A DNA stretch of 53,003 bases from Kocuria sp. Lineage in GTDB: Bacteria > Actinomycetota > Actinomycetes > Actinomycetales > Micrococcaceae. Within the stretch, counting starts at the first letter, position 1, and the number at the start of each line of letters is the position of its first letter. Below the pieces are notes generated by a model that was not told the DNA's origin, searched no databases, and saw only the letters and a list, made by a program, of their open reading frames with translations. Of the stretch, positions 41,523-49,206 are shown in pieces. The stretch covers positions 121,672 through 174,674 of the forward strand of contig NZ_JAUMTZ010000002.1 in assembly GCF_030530945.1 (NCBI RefSeq), given 5' to 3'. The position numbers were made by a program, and so were the translations under genes.

Positions 41523-42674
41523 CTAGCGCAGCCCCACGGGGCGCTCCAGCGCCAGGGACACGAGCTCGTCGATCAGCTCGGCGTACTCCAGCCCCGTGGC
41601 CGACCACATGCGGGGGTACATGGAGATGGGGGTGAAGCCGGGCATGGTGTTGATCTCGTTGATGACCACCCGGTGGTCCGGGGTCACGAAGAAGTCGCAG
41701 CGGGAGAGGCCCTCGCCGTCCACGGAGTCGAAGGCCCGCACGGCGTCCGCCCGGAGGGTCTCGATCACGTCCTCGGGCAGCCGCGCGGGGCACGAGAGGC
41801 GGGCGGCGTCGTCGTCCATGTACTTGGCCTCGAAGTCGTAGAAGGCGTGGCCCTGGACCTCGATCTCCCCCGGCAGGGAGGCGCGGGCGGGGTCGGTGCC
41901 GTGCCCACCCAGGACGGCGCACTCGATCTCGCGCCCCTCGATGCCCGCTTCGACCACGAGCTTGAGGTCGTGCTCCCGGGCGGTCTCCACGGCGGCGTCC
42001 AGGCCGGAGGGGTCGTCCACGCGGGTGATCCCGAACGAGGAGCCGGCGCGGGCGGGCTTGACGAACACCGGGTAGCCGAGCTGCGCCACGCGCTCCCGCA
42101 CGCCCTGCGGGTCCGTGCGCCAGGTGCGGTCGTGGACCACCGTGTAGGGGCCCACCTCCAGCCCGGCGGCCTGGAAGGCCAGCTTCATGAAGTGCTTGTC
42201 CATCCCGATCGCGGACGCGGCCACACCGCAGCCCACGTACGGCAGGCCCGCGAGCTCCAGCATGCCCTGCAGGGTGCCGTCCTCGCCGAACGGGCCGTGC
42301 AGCAGGGGGAACACCACGTCCACGTGGCGCCCGCGTGTCACGGGGGCCCCGTGCTCGCCGGAGTCGTGGATGAGCAGCCGGTTCTCCCCCGCGCGCAGGG
42401 GCAGGCTCACCCGGTGCTCACCCGGTGGCAGCTCGGCCATGGGGTGCGCGTCGAGCAGGGCCTCGAGCTCCTCCTGGGAGTAGAGGAACCAGGCGCCCGC
42501 GCGGGAGATGCCCACGCTCACCACGTCCCACTTCTCGCGGTCGATGGCGCGCAGCACCGAGCGCGCGGTGATCAGCGAGACGGAGTGCTCCGAGGACCTG
42601 CCCCCGAAGACCACGGCCACGCACGGCTTGGTGCCCTCCGCAGTGGGCACGGAGTTCTCGTCGGTGACGCTCAT
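41523..42674 (-). CDS. ddl: D-alanine--D-alanine ligase
   Basis: ATP-grasp enzyme that makes the D-Ala-D-Ala dipeptide for peptidoglycan. The 383-residue product has VVFGGRSSEHSVSLITARS, the PLLHGPFGEDGTLQGMLEL block, FVKPARAGSSFGITRV, and the catalytic end SRCDFFVTPDHRVVINEINT with PGFTPISMYP. Length is normal. The ATG at 42674 overlaps the gpsA stop (ATGA), so it is co-translated with lipid and wall genes upstream. Confidence 0.97.
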   Translation of the reverse strand: MSVTDENSVPTAEGTKPCVAVVFGGRSSEHSVSLITARSVLRAIDREKWDVVSVGISRAGAWFLYSQEELEALLDAHPMAELPPGEHRVSLPLRAGENRLLIHDSGEHGAPVTRGRHVDVVFPLLHGPFGEDGTLQGMLELAGLPYVGCGVAASAIGMDKHFMKLAFQAAGLEVGPYTVVHDRTWRTDPQGVRERVAQLGYPVFVKPARAGSSFGITRVDDPSGLDAAVETAREHDLKLVVEAGIEGREIECAVLGGHGTDPARASLPGEIEVQGHAFYDFEAKYMDDDAARLSCPARLPEDVIETLRADAVRAFDSVDGEGLSRCDFFVTPDHRVVINEINTMPGFTPISMYPRMWSATGLEYAELIDELVSLALERPVGLR

Positions 42675-43729
42675 GCGGTGTTCCCTTCGGATGTCAGGTC
42701 CCGGCCGAGCAGCCGGGGGGCCAGCTCGTGCACGGGGATGTCGTTGCGCAGCACACCCACCACGGCCTCCGTGATGGGCATGTCCACGCCGTTGCGGCGG
42801 GCCAGCTCCAGCACGGCGGGCGCGGACGTGATGCCCTCCGCGGTCTGGGTCATGGCGTCCCGCACCTGCTCGAGCGTGAGCCCGGCGCCCAGGAGCCTCC
42901 CGGCCGTGTGGTTGCGGGACAGCGAGGAGGAGCACGTGGCCACGAGGTCCCCCATGCCGGAGAGCCCGGCCAGGGTGGCGGTGGTCCCGCCGAGGGCGAG
43001 CGCCAGGCGCGTGGTCTCGGCCAGCCCGCGGGTCATCACGGAGGCCTTGGAGTTGTCCCCGTAGCCGCGCCCGTCGCAGATCCCCACGCACAGCGCGATC
43101 ACGTTCTTCACCACCCCGCCGATCTCCGTGCCCACCACGTCCGTGTTGGTGTACGGGCGGAAGTACGGGGCGGCGCAGCACCGGGCCACCCACGCCGCGG
43201 TCTCCTGCTCGGGGGCTGCCACCACAGAGGCCGTGGGTTCCTCCCGGGCGATCTCCATGGCGAGGTTCGGCCCGGACAGCACGCACGTGCGCCGCGCCCA
43301 GTCCTCGGCGGAGGCGACCGTGGCCTGCCCCAGGACGTCGGCGACCACCTGGGTCATGCGCAGCCCCGTCCCGGACTCCAGCCCCTTGGCGAGGGACAGC
43401 ACCACGGCACCCGGCTCCAGGTGCGGTGCCGCGAGCGCCAGCTGCGCGCGCAGGGACTGGGCGGGGACCGCGGCCACCACGAGGGCGGCCCCGCGCAGGG
43501 CCTCCGCCAGGTCCGCCGAGAACTCCAGGGACCCCGGCAGGTCCACACCGGGAAGGTAGCGCTCGTTGCGCCCCTCCCGGGCCATCACGGCCATGGACTC
43601 GGCATTGCGTCCCCACAGGCACACGGTGCGCTCGGCACCGGCCTCCGCGGCGGCGTCGGCCAGGACCTTGGCGAACGTGGTCCCCCAGGAGCCGGCGCCC
43701 AGGACGGTGACGCGGGCGGGCCCGGTCAC
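42671..43729 (-). CDS. gpsA: Glycerol-3-phosphate dehydrogenase [NAD(P)+]
   Basis: Reduces dihydroxyacetone phosphate to glycerol-3-phosphate for phospholipid synthesis. The 352-residue product begins VTVLGAGSWGTTFAKVLAD (nucleotide site), has VLSGPNLAMEIAREEPTASV, the catalytic Lys region GGVVKNVIALCVGICDGRGY, and GDNSKASVMTRGLAE. The GTG at 43729 overlaps the plsC stop (GTGA). It sits between plsC and ddl, linking phospholipid and wall synthesis. Confidence 0.97.
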   Translation of the reverse strand: MTGPARVTVLGAGSWGTTFAKVLADAAAEAGAERTVCLWGRNAESMAVMAREGRNERYLPGVDLPGSLEFSADLAEALRGAALVVAAVPAQSLRAQLALAAPHLEPGAVVLSLAKGLESGTGLRMTQVVADVLGQATVASAEDWARRTCVLSGPNLAMEIAREEPTASVVAAPEQETAAWVARCCAAPYFRPYTNTDVVGTEIGGVVKNVIALCVGICDGRGYGDNSKASVMTRGLAETTRLALALGGTTATLAGLSGMGDLVATCSSSLSRNHTAGRLLGAGLTLEQVRDAMTQTAEGITSAPAVLELARRNGVDMPITEAVVGVLRNDIPVHELAPRLLGRDLTSEGNTA

Positions 43730-44550
43730 GGTGCCACGCTCCCGCCCGCGGTCCCCAGGCGGTCCTCGGGCGGCGCGGGCCCGGCAGCGTTCTGCGTGGT
43801 CTCCTCGGACGACGCTGCCGCCGCGCCCCGCGGGTCCACCGGCTCGCGGGGTGCGGGCTCCTCGCGCAGCTCGGCCAGCAGCCCCGTGACGGCGGCCATG
43901 ATCGTGCTCGTGGCACGCGCGAGCTCGGCGGCGGAGGGGTGGCCGGGGTGCTGCAGTCCACCGGGCACGAGGTCCTCGGTGTGCAGGGGGCGCCCCACCG
44001 CGCCGCGGACCCGCTTGGGCGGGAACAGGCTCACGCTGCGGTGGCCCTGCGGGTCCCGGTAGAGGATCTGGTGGTCGCCCCAGTGGGCCACGGGCACCAC
44101 GGGAACCCCGGCCTGCAGGGCAAGACGGGCGGCCCCGGTGCGCCCGCGCATGGGCCACATCAGGGGATCACGGGTGATGGTGCCCTCCGGGTACACGATG
44201 ATTGCCCCGCCCTCTGCGAGCTCCGCGAAGGCAGCCTCCAGCGAGTCCTTGGCGCGGGAGGTGCCCCGGTACACGGGGACCTGGCCGATGCGGGTGAGCA
44301 GCCGCCCCACCACGGGGATGCGGAAGAGGGACTCCTTGGCCAGGAAGCGCGGCATCACGCCGGCCCGGTAGAGCATGTGGGCCACCGTGATGGGGTCCAG
44401 CTCCGTGAGGTGGTTGGCTGCCACCACGAAGCCGCCGGAGGCCGGGAGGTTCTCCGTGCCGCGCCAGCGCGGGGTGGCCACCGCCCGGTACGCCGGGACG
44501 ACCAGAGCCGCGATCATCCGGAACGTGGCTCGCTGGGACGTTCTGCTCAT
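43726..44550 (-). CDS. plsC: 1-acyl-sn-glycerol-3-phosphate acyltransferase
   Basis: Makes phosphatidic acid from lysophosphatidic acid. The 274-residue membrane-associated protein has the NHxxxxD catalytic motif in ANHLTELDPITV, the second block PVYRGTSRAKDSL and the substrate block IIVYPEGTITRD. The last 50 residues are a Pro/Glu/Ala-rich tail. The ATG at 44550 follows murA by 103 nt. It is coupled to gpsA, which makes the backbone for its pathway. Confidence 0.93.
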   Translation of the reverse strand: MSRTSQRATFRMIAALVVPAYRAVATPRWRGTENLPASGGFVVAANHLTELDPITVAHMLYRAGVMPRFLAKESLFRIPVVGRLLTRIGQVPVYRGTSRAKDSLEAAFAELAEGGAIIVYPEGTITRDPLMWPMRGRTGAARLALQAGVPVVPVAHWGDHQILYRDPQGHRSVSLFPPKRVRGAVGRPLHTEDLVPGGLQHPGHPSAAELARATSTIMAAVTGLLAELREEPAPREPVDPRGAAAASSEETTQNAAGPAPPEDRLGTAGGSVAP

Positions 44551-44600
44551 GCGGGGAACCCCTCCTCAGGGGACGGGATGCGGTCTGTCGGCGGGTGCCC

Positions 44601-44627
44601 GCCCGGACGCGCGGCGCGGGTCCGGGC
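44601..44627 (-). terminator. Hairpin after murA
   Basis: GCCCGGAC (44601-44608) pairs perfectly with GTCCGGGC (44620-44627) in the gap between murA and plsC, next to a smaller GGCGGG-tg-CCCGCC stem. No T-run. Confidence 0.45.
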
Positions 44628-44653
44628 TGGCGTGGAACAGTGGGAGAGCCCGC

Positions 44654-45973
44654 TCACCGCTCCTCGACGTCGAAGGTGGCGCCGAGACCGCCCAGCTTGT
44701 CCGTGAAGTGCTCGTAGCCGCGCTTGATGAGCTCCACCCCGGTCACGTGGGAGACGCCCTCGGCGGACAGTGCCGCGATGAGGTGGGAGAACCCGCCGCG
44801 CAGGTCCGGGATGTGGATGTCCGCGGCCTTCAGGGGTGCGGGCCCGGAGATCACCGCGGAGTGCAGGAAGTTGCGCTGCCCGAAGCGGCACGGCACGGAG
44901 CCCAGGCACTCGCGGTGCACCTGGATTACGGCTCCCATGCGGTTCAGGGCGCGCGTGAAGCCGAAGCGGTTCTCGTAGACGGTCTCGTGCACGATCGACA
45001 CGCCCTTGGCCTGGGTCAGCACCACCACCAGGGGCTGCTGCCAGTCGGTCATGAACCCGGGGTGCACGTCCGTCTCCACGATGAGCGGGTTGAGGTCTCC
45101 ACCCGGGTGGAAGAAGCGGATGCCGTCCTCGCGGATGTCCAGCCCGCCGCCCACCTTGCGGAAGGTGTTGAGGAAGGTCATCATGTCCGCCTGCTTGGCC
45201 CCGGCCACGAAGATGTCTCCGCCGGTGGCGAGCGCCGCAGAACCCCACGACGCCGCCTCCATGCGGTCCGGCAGGGCGCTGTGGACGTAGCCGGTGAGCT
45301 CGGGGACACCCTCGATGCGGATCACCCGGTCCGTCTGGACCGTGATGAGCGCACCCATCTTCTGCAGGATCGCGATCAGGTCCATGATCTCCGGCTCCGT
45401 GGCCGCACCGCGCAGCTCGGTGTGGCCCTCGGCCCGGGTGGCGGTGAGCAGGACCTGCTCGGTGGCGCCCACCGAGGGGTACGGCAGGTCGATCTTGGCG
45501 CCCTGCAACCCGTGGGGGGCGCTCATGCGGATCCCGGACTCGAGCTTCTCCACCTTGGCGCCGAAGTTGCGCAGCACCTCCAGGTGGTAGTTGATGGGCC
45601 GGTCCCCGATCCGGCAGCCGCCGAGGTCCGGGATGAACGCCTCGCCCAGCGCGTGCAGGAGGGGACCGCACAGCAGGATGGGGATCCGGGAGTCCCCGGC
45701 GTGGGCGTCGATGTCCGCGTGGCGGGCGCGGGTCACGTTGGTGGGGTCGAGCGTGAGCCGACCCAGGGCGTCGTCGCGCGTGACCTCCACGCCGTGCAGC
45801 GCCAGCAGGTCGGTGACGACCTTGACGTCCTTGATCTCGGGAACGTTGCCCAGGGTGGAGGGCGTGGAACCGAGCAGGGCGGCGACCATGGCCTTGGGGA
45901 CCAGGTTCTTGGCTCCGCGAACCGTCACCTGACCCGTCAGCGGAACGCCGCCGGTGATGCGCAAAGAAGTCAT
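44654..45973 (-). CDS. murA: UDP-N-acetylglucosamine 1-carboxyvinyltransferase MurA
   Basis: First committed step of peptidoglycan synthesis: adds enolpyruvate to UDP-GlcNAc. The 439-residue product has VRGAKNLVPKAMVAALL with the catalytic Lys, the active-site loop GGCRIGDRPINYH with Cys present (the fosfomycin target; actinobacterial pathogens often have Asp here), and LRGGFSHLIAALSAEG near the end. Its ATG at 45973 follows a 97-nt gap containing a TAGAAT -10. Confidence 0.95.
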   Translation of the reverse strand: MTSLRITGGVPLTGQVTVRGAKNLVPKAMVAALLGSTPSTLGNVPEIKDVKVVTDLLALHGVEVTRDDALGRLTLDPTNVTRARHADIDAHAGDSRIPILLCGPLLHALGEAFIPDLGGCRIGDRPINYHLEVLRNFGAKVEKLESGIRMSAPHGLQGAKIDLPYPSVGATEQVLLTATRAEGHTELRGAATEPEIMDLIAILQKMGALITVQTDRVIRIEGVPELTGYVHSALPDRMEAASWGSAALATGGDIFVAGAKQADMMTFLNTFRKVGGGLDIREDGIRFFHPGGDLNPLIVETDVHPGFMTDWQQPLVVVLTQAKGVSIVHETVYENRFGFTRALNRMGAVIQVHRECLGSVPCRFGQRNFLHSAVISGPAPLKAADIHIPDLRGGFSHLIAALSAEGVSHVTGVELIKRGYEHFTDKLGGLGATFDVEER

Positions 45974-46031
45974 GTCCTACCGATCTGGGGGAAGTGATCA
46001 CCCGGGCGCGGACCGCGCACGGGACCTCGAC

Positions 46032-46037
46032 ATTCTA
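46032..46037 (-). promoter_or_regulatory. Candidate -10 for murA
   Basis: TAGAAT on the minus strand, 58 nt upstream of the murA ATG, in the gap after leuD. No good -35 is visible. Confidence 0.4.
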
Positions 46038-46070
46038 CCGGCCCCGAGCGCCCCCTGGTCCAGCGGCCGT

Positions 46071-46670
46071 TCAGGTTCGCGCGGGCAGCGTGGTGGGCTT
46101 GAACGCCGGGCGGGTGCGCTCGTACGCCTCGATGTCCTCGGCGTGCTGCAGGGTCAGCCCGATGTCGTCCAGGCCCTCCATGAGCCGCCAGCGCGTGTAG
46201 TCGTCGATCTGGAACGGCACGGTCACAGTGCCGCACGTGACGGTCCGGGACTCGAGGTCCACGGTGATCTCCACGCCGGGCTGCTCCCCCATGAGCTTCC
46301 ACAGCAGCTCCACGTCCGACTGGTCCACCTGGGCGGCCAGCAGGCCCTGCTTCCCGGCGTTGCCGCGGAAGATGTCCCCGAAGCGGGAGGAGATCACCGC
46401 CCGGAAGCCGTAGTCCCGCAGGGCCCACACGGCGTGCTCGCGGGAGGAGCCGGTGCCGAAGTCCGAGCCCGCCACGAGCACCGAGGCGCCGCGGTAGGCC
46501 GGCTGGTTGAGCACGAAGTCCTCGTTCCTGCGCCACCCGGCGAACAGGGCGTCGTCGAAGCCGGTCTTGGTGATGCGCTTGAGGTAGACGGCGGGGATGA
46601 TCTGGTCCGTGTCCACGTTGGACTGCTTCAGCGGCGCGCCCACGCCGGTGTGGGTGGTGAACTCTTCCAT
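46071..46670 (-). CDS. leuD: 3-isopropylmalate dehydratase small subunit
   Basis: Swivelling domain that completes the leucine-pathway isomerase with LeuC. The 199-residue protein has NVDTDQIIPAVYLKRI, FGTGSSREHAVWALRDYGF and ISSRFGDIFRGNAGKQGLL. Length is normal. The ATG at 46670 has AAGGAC upstream and follows leuC by 39 nt; both are under the same promoter. Confidence 0.97.
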   Translation of the reverse strand: MEEFTTHTGVGAPLKQSNVDTDQIIPAVYLKRITKTGFDDALFAGWRRNEDFVLNQPAYRGASVLVAGSDFGTGSSREHAVWALRDYGFRAVISSRFGDIFRGNAGKQGLLAAQVDQSDVELLWKLMGEQPGVEITVDLESRTVTCGTVTVPFQIDDYTRWRLMEGLDDIGLTLQHAEDIEAYERTRPAFKPTTLPART

Positions 46671-46709
46671 GGTGGTGTCCTTGTCAGCTCGAAGGGGTGC
46701 GGGAGGGTC

Positions 46710-48146
46710 TCAGGGCACGGGGGTCAGGTCCGAGGGCGCGCTGAGCGTTCCCCGCACCGCCGTGGCCGCTGCGACCACGGGCGAGACCAGGTGCGTGCGC
46801 CCGCCCTTGCCCTGCCGCCCCTCGAAGTTGCGGTTGGACGTGGAGGCGCAGCGCTCCCCCGGTGCCAACTGGTCCGGGTTCATGCCCAGGCACATCGAGC
46901 ACCCGGCGAAGCGCCAGTCCGCGCCGAAGTCCGTGAACACCCGGTCCAGTCCCTCGGCCTCGGCCTGCAGCCGGACCTTCGCGGAGCCGGGGACCACCAT
47001 CATCCGCACGCTCTCGGCCTTGCGGCGCCCCCGGAGGACCTCCGCGGCGGCCCGCAGGTCCTCGATCCGGGAGTTGGTGCACGAGCCCAGGAACACGGTG
47101 TCCACCGGGATCTCCTTCATGGGGGTTCCCGCCTCCAGGCCCATGTAGTCCAGGGCGCGGCGGGCGGCGTCCTTCGCGTTGTCGTCCGCGGCGTCCTCCG
47201 GATCCGGCACGGCACGCGACAGCGGGACGCCCTGGCCCGGGTTGGTGCCCCACGTGACGAACGGCTCGAGCTCGTCCGCGTCGATGAACACCTCGCGGTC
47301 GAACTGCGCCCCCTCGTCCGTGTGCAGCGTGGACCAGTAGCGCACCGCGGCATCCCAGTCCTCGCCCTGGGGGGCGTGCGGGCGCCCCTGGACGTAGTCC
47401 AGGGTGGTCTGGTCCGGGGCGATCATCCCGGCGCGGGCCCCGGCCTCGATGGACATGTTGCACATGGTCATCCGCGCCTCCATGGACAGGGAGCGGATGG
47501 CCGAGCCGCGGTACTCCAGCACGTAGCCCTGTCCGCCGCCCGTGCCGATCTTCGCGATCACGGCCAGGATGATGTCCTTGGAGGTCACTCCCGGCTTGAG
47601 GGTTCCCTCCACGGTGATGGCCATGGTCTTGAACGGGGCCAGCGGCAGGGTCTGGGTGGCCATCACGTGCTCCACCTCGGAGGTGCCGATCCCGAAGGCC
47701 AGCGCCCCGAACGCGCCGTGCGTGGAGGTGTGGGAGTCGCCGCACACCACGGTCATCCCTGGCTGGGTCAGTCCCAGCTGGGGGCCCACCACGTGCACGA
47801 TCCCCTGCTCGGCGTCCCCCAGGGAGTGCAGCCGCACCCCGAACTCCTCGCAGTTGTGCCGCAGCGTCTCGATCTGCTTGCGGGAGGTCTCGTCCGCGAT
47901 GGTGGAGAAGATGTCCTCCGTGGGAGTGTTGTGGTCCTCCGTGGCGATCGTCAGGTCCGTGCGGCGCAGCCCCCGCCCCGCGAGCCGCAGCCCCTCGAAG
48001 GCCTGGGGGCTCGTGACCTCGTGCAGCAGGTGGAGGTCGATGTAGAGCAGGTCGGGCTGTCCCGCCTCGCCGCGGCGGACCAGGTGGTCGGCCCACACCT
48101 TCTCCGCCAGGGTCCGGGGTGCGGTGGTGTCCGTGGTGGTGGTCAT
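46710..48146 (-). CDS. leuC: 3-isopropylmalate dehydratase large subunit
   Basis: 4Fe-4S enzyme that isomerises 2- to 3-isopropylmalate in leucine synthesis. The 478-residue product has IATEDHNTPTEDI, VVCGDSHTSTHGAFGALAFG, and the cluster cysteines in FLGSCTNSR and CSMCLGMNPDQL. The ATG at 48146 has AGGAG 8 nt upstream; earlier in-frame codons are ignored. It is divergent from an IclR-type regulator, the known arrangement for leuCD control in actinobacteria. Confidence 0.97.
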   Translation of the reverse strand: MTTTTDTTAPRTLAEKVWADHLVRRGEAGQPDLLYIDLHLLHEVTSPQAFEGLRLAGRGLRRTDLTIATEDHNTPTEDIFSTIADETSRKQIETLRHNCEEFGVRLHSLGDAEQGIVHVVGPQLGLTQPGMTVVCGDSHTSTHGAFGALAFGIGTSEVEHVMATQTLPLAPFKTMAITVEGTLKPGVTSKDIILAVIAKIGTGGGQGYVLEYRGSAIRSLSMEARMTMCNMSIEAGARAGMIAPDQTTLDYVQGRPHAPQGEDWDAAVRYWSTLHTDEGAQFDREVFIDADELEPFVTWGTNPGQGVPLSRAVPDPEDAADDNAKDAARRALDYMGLEAGTPMKEIPVDTVFLGSCTNSRIEDLRAAAEVLRGRRKAESVRMMVVPGSAKVRLQAEAEGLDRVFTDFGADWRFAGCSMCLGMNPDQLAPGERCASTSNRNFEGRQGKGGRTHLVSPVVAAATAVRGTLSAPSDLTPVP

Positions 48147-48270
48147 CTCATCACTCCTGCTCGTGTCTGCGCGCCCGGGGCCGGGTCCTGGTGGGACTCT
48201 CCCGCCCCGGTGCGCCGTTTCCCCCATGGTCGCCACTCGGCGCCGCCGGGTTCCACTCCGCGCGCTTGCT

Positions 48271-48291
48271 TCTCGCATTGTGAGACGTCAA
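48271..48291. promoter_or_regulatory. Operator and promoter between leuC and the IclR gene
   Basis: TCTCGCATTGTGAGA (48271-48285) is a near-perfect 15-bp palindrome, broken only at position 5/11. Directly beside it, on the minus strand, is TTGACG (48291-48286), a likely -35 of leuC. A regulator bound here would block leuC transcription and also lie just upstream of its own gene. An LtbR/NdgR-type site is inferred from position. Confidence 0.5.
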
Positions 48292-48300
48292 TATCAAAGC

Positions 48301-49113
48301 ATGGACACGACGCACGCGATGGACCCTTCCGGCGCCCCCCTCGGCTCACCGCTCGGCGGCCACGGCACCGGCTCACGGCTGCGTGAGGACTCCACCCACT
48401 CCCCCTCCGGCGTGGGCGTGGTGGACAAGGCATCCCTCATCCTGGACGCCCTGGAGGCCGGTCCCGCCTCGCTCGCGGACCTCGTGGAGGCCACCGGACT
48501 CTCCCGCCCCACCGCGCACCGCCTGGCCGTGGCACTCGCGCACCACCGCTTCGTGGGCCGGGACGTGCAGGGCCGCTTCGTCCTGGGCCCGCGCCTCGGG
48601 GAGCTCGCCTCCGCCGCCGGGGAGGACCGCCTGATCTCGGCGGCCGCCCCCGTCCTGCTGCAGCTGCGGGACAGCACCGGCGAGTCCTCGCAGGTGTTCC
48701 GCCGCCAGGGCGAGTGGCGCGTGTGCGTGGCCTCGGCCGAGCGGCCCATCGGCCTGCGGGACACCATCCCCGTGGGCACCCAGCTGTCCATGAAGGCGGG
48801 CTCCGCCGCGCAGGTCCTCGTGGCGTGGGAGGACCACGCCCGCCTGATCGAGGGTCTGCAGCACGCCCGCTTCTCCGCCACCACCCTCGCCGGCGTCCGA
48901 CGACGCGGCTGGGCCCAGTCCATCGGCGAGCGCGAGTCGGGCATCGCATCCGTCTCCGCGCCCGTCCGTGGGCCCGCAGGGCGCGTGATCGCGGCGGTCT
49001 CCATCTCGGGGCCCATCGAGCGGCTGTCCAAGCAGCCCGGGCAGAAGCACGCCGACGTGGTGGTCCAGGCCGCCCGTCACCTCTCGGAGGCGGTGCGGGT
49101 CAGCGCCTCCTGA
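48301..49113 (+). CDS. ltbR: IclR-family regulator (LtbR/NdgR type)
   Basis: Transcription factor of 270 residues. After a 40-residue flexible N-terminus comes the winged helix: DKASLILDALEAGPASLADL followed by EATGLSRPTAHRLAVALAHH (about residues 42-90). The IclR effector domain follows (FVLGPRLGELASAAG, SVSAPVRGPAGRVIAAVSIS). Divergent placement next to leuC matches LtbR of Corynebacterium and NdgR of Streptomyces, which control leucine and other amino acid genes; this assignment is by context. ATG at 48301 has no ribosome site, so the mRNA may be nearly leaderless. Confidence 0.88.
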   Translation: MDTTHAMDPSGAPLGSPLGGHGTGSRLREDSTHSPSGVGVVDKASLILDALEAGPASLADLVEATGLSRPTAHRLAVALAHHRFVGRDVQGRFVLGPRLGELASAAGEDRLISAAAPVLLQLRDSTGESSQVFRRQGEWRVCVASAERPIGLRDTIPVGTQLSMKAGSAAQVLVAWEDHARLIEGLQHARFSATTLAGVRRRGWAQSIGERESGIASVSAPVRGPAGRVIAAVSISGPIERLSKQPGQKHADVVVQAARHLSEAVRVSAS

Positions 49114-49119
49114 GCCCGC

Positions 49120-49152
49120 CCCACGGATCCCCTGTCCGCTCGTCACCGTGGG
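49120..49152. terminator. Weak hairpin after the IclR gene
   Basis: CCCACGG and CCGTGGG form perfect 7-bp arms around 19 nt, in the 93-nt convergent gap before the GTPase gene end. Confidence 0.3.
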
Positions 49153-49206
49153 CGTGCCCGACGTCCCGCGCGCCCGCGGCTGCCCTGTCTGGCGTGAAGG
49201 CCCTGC

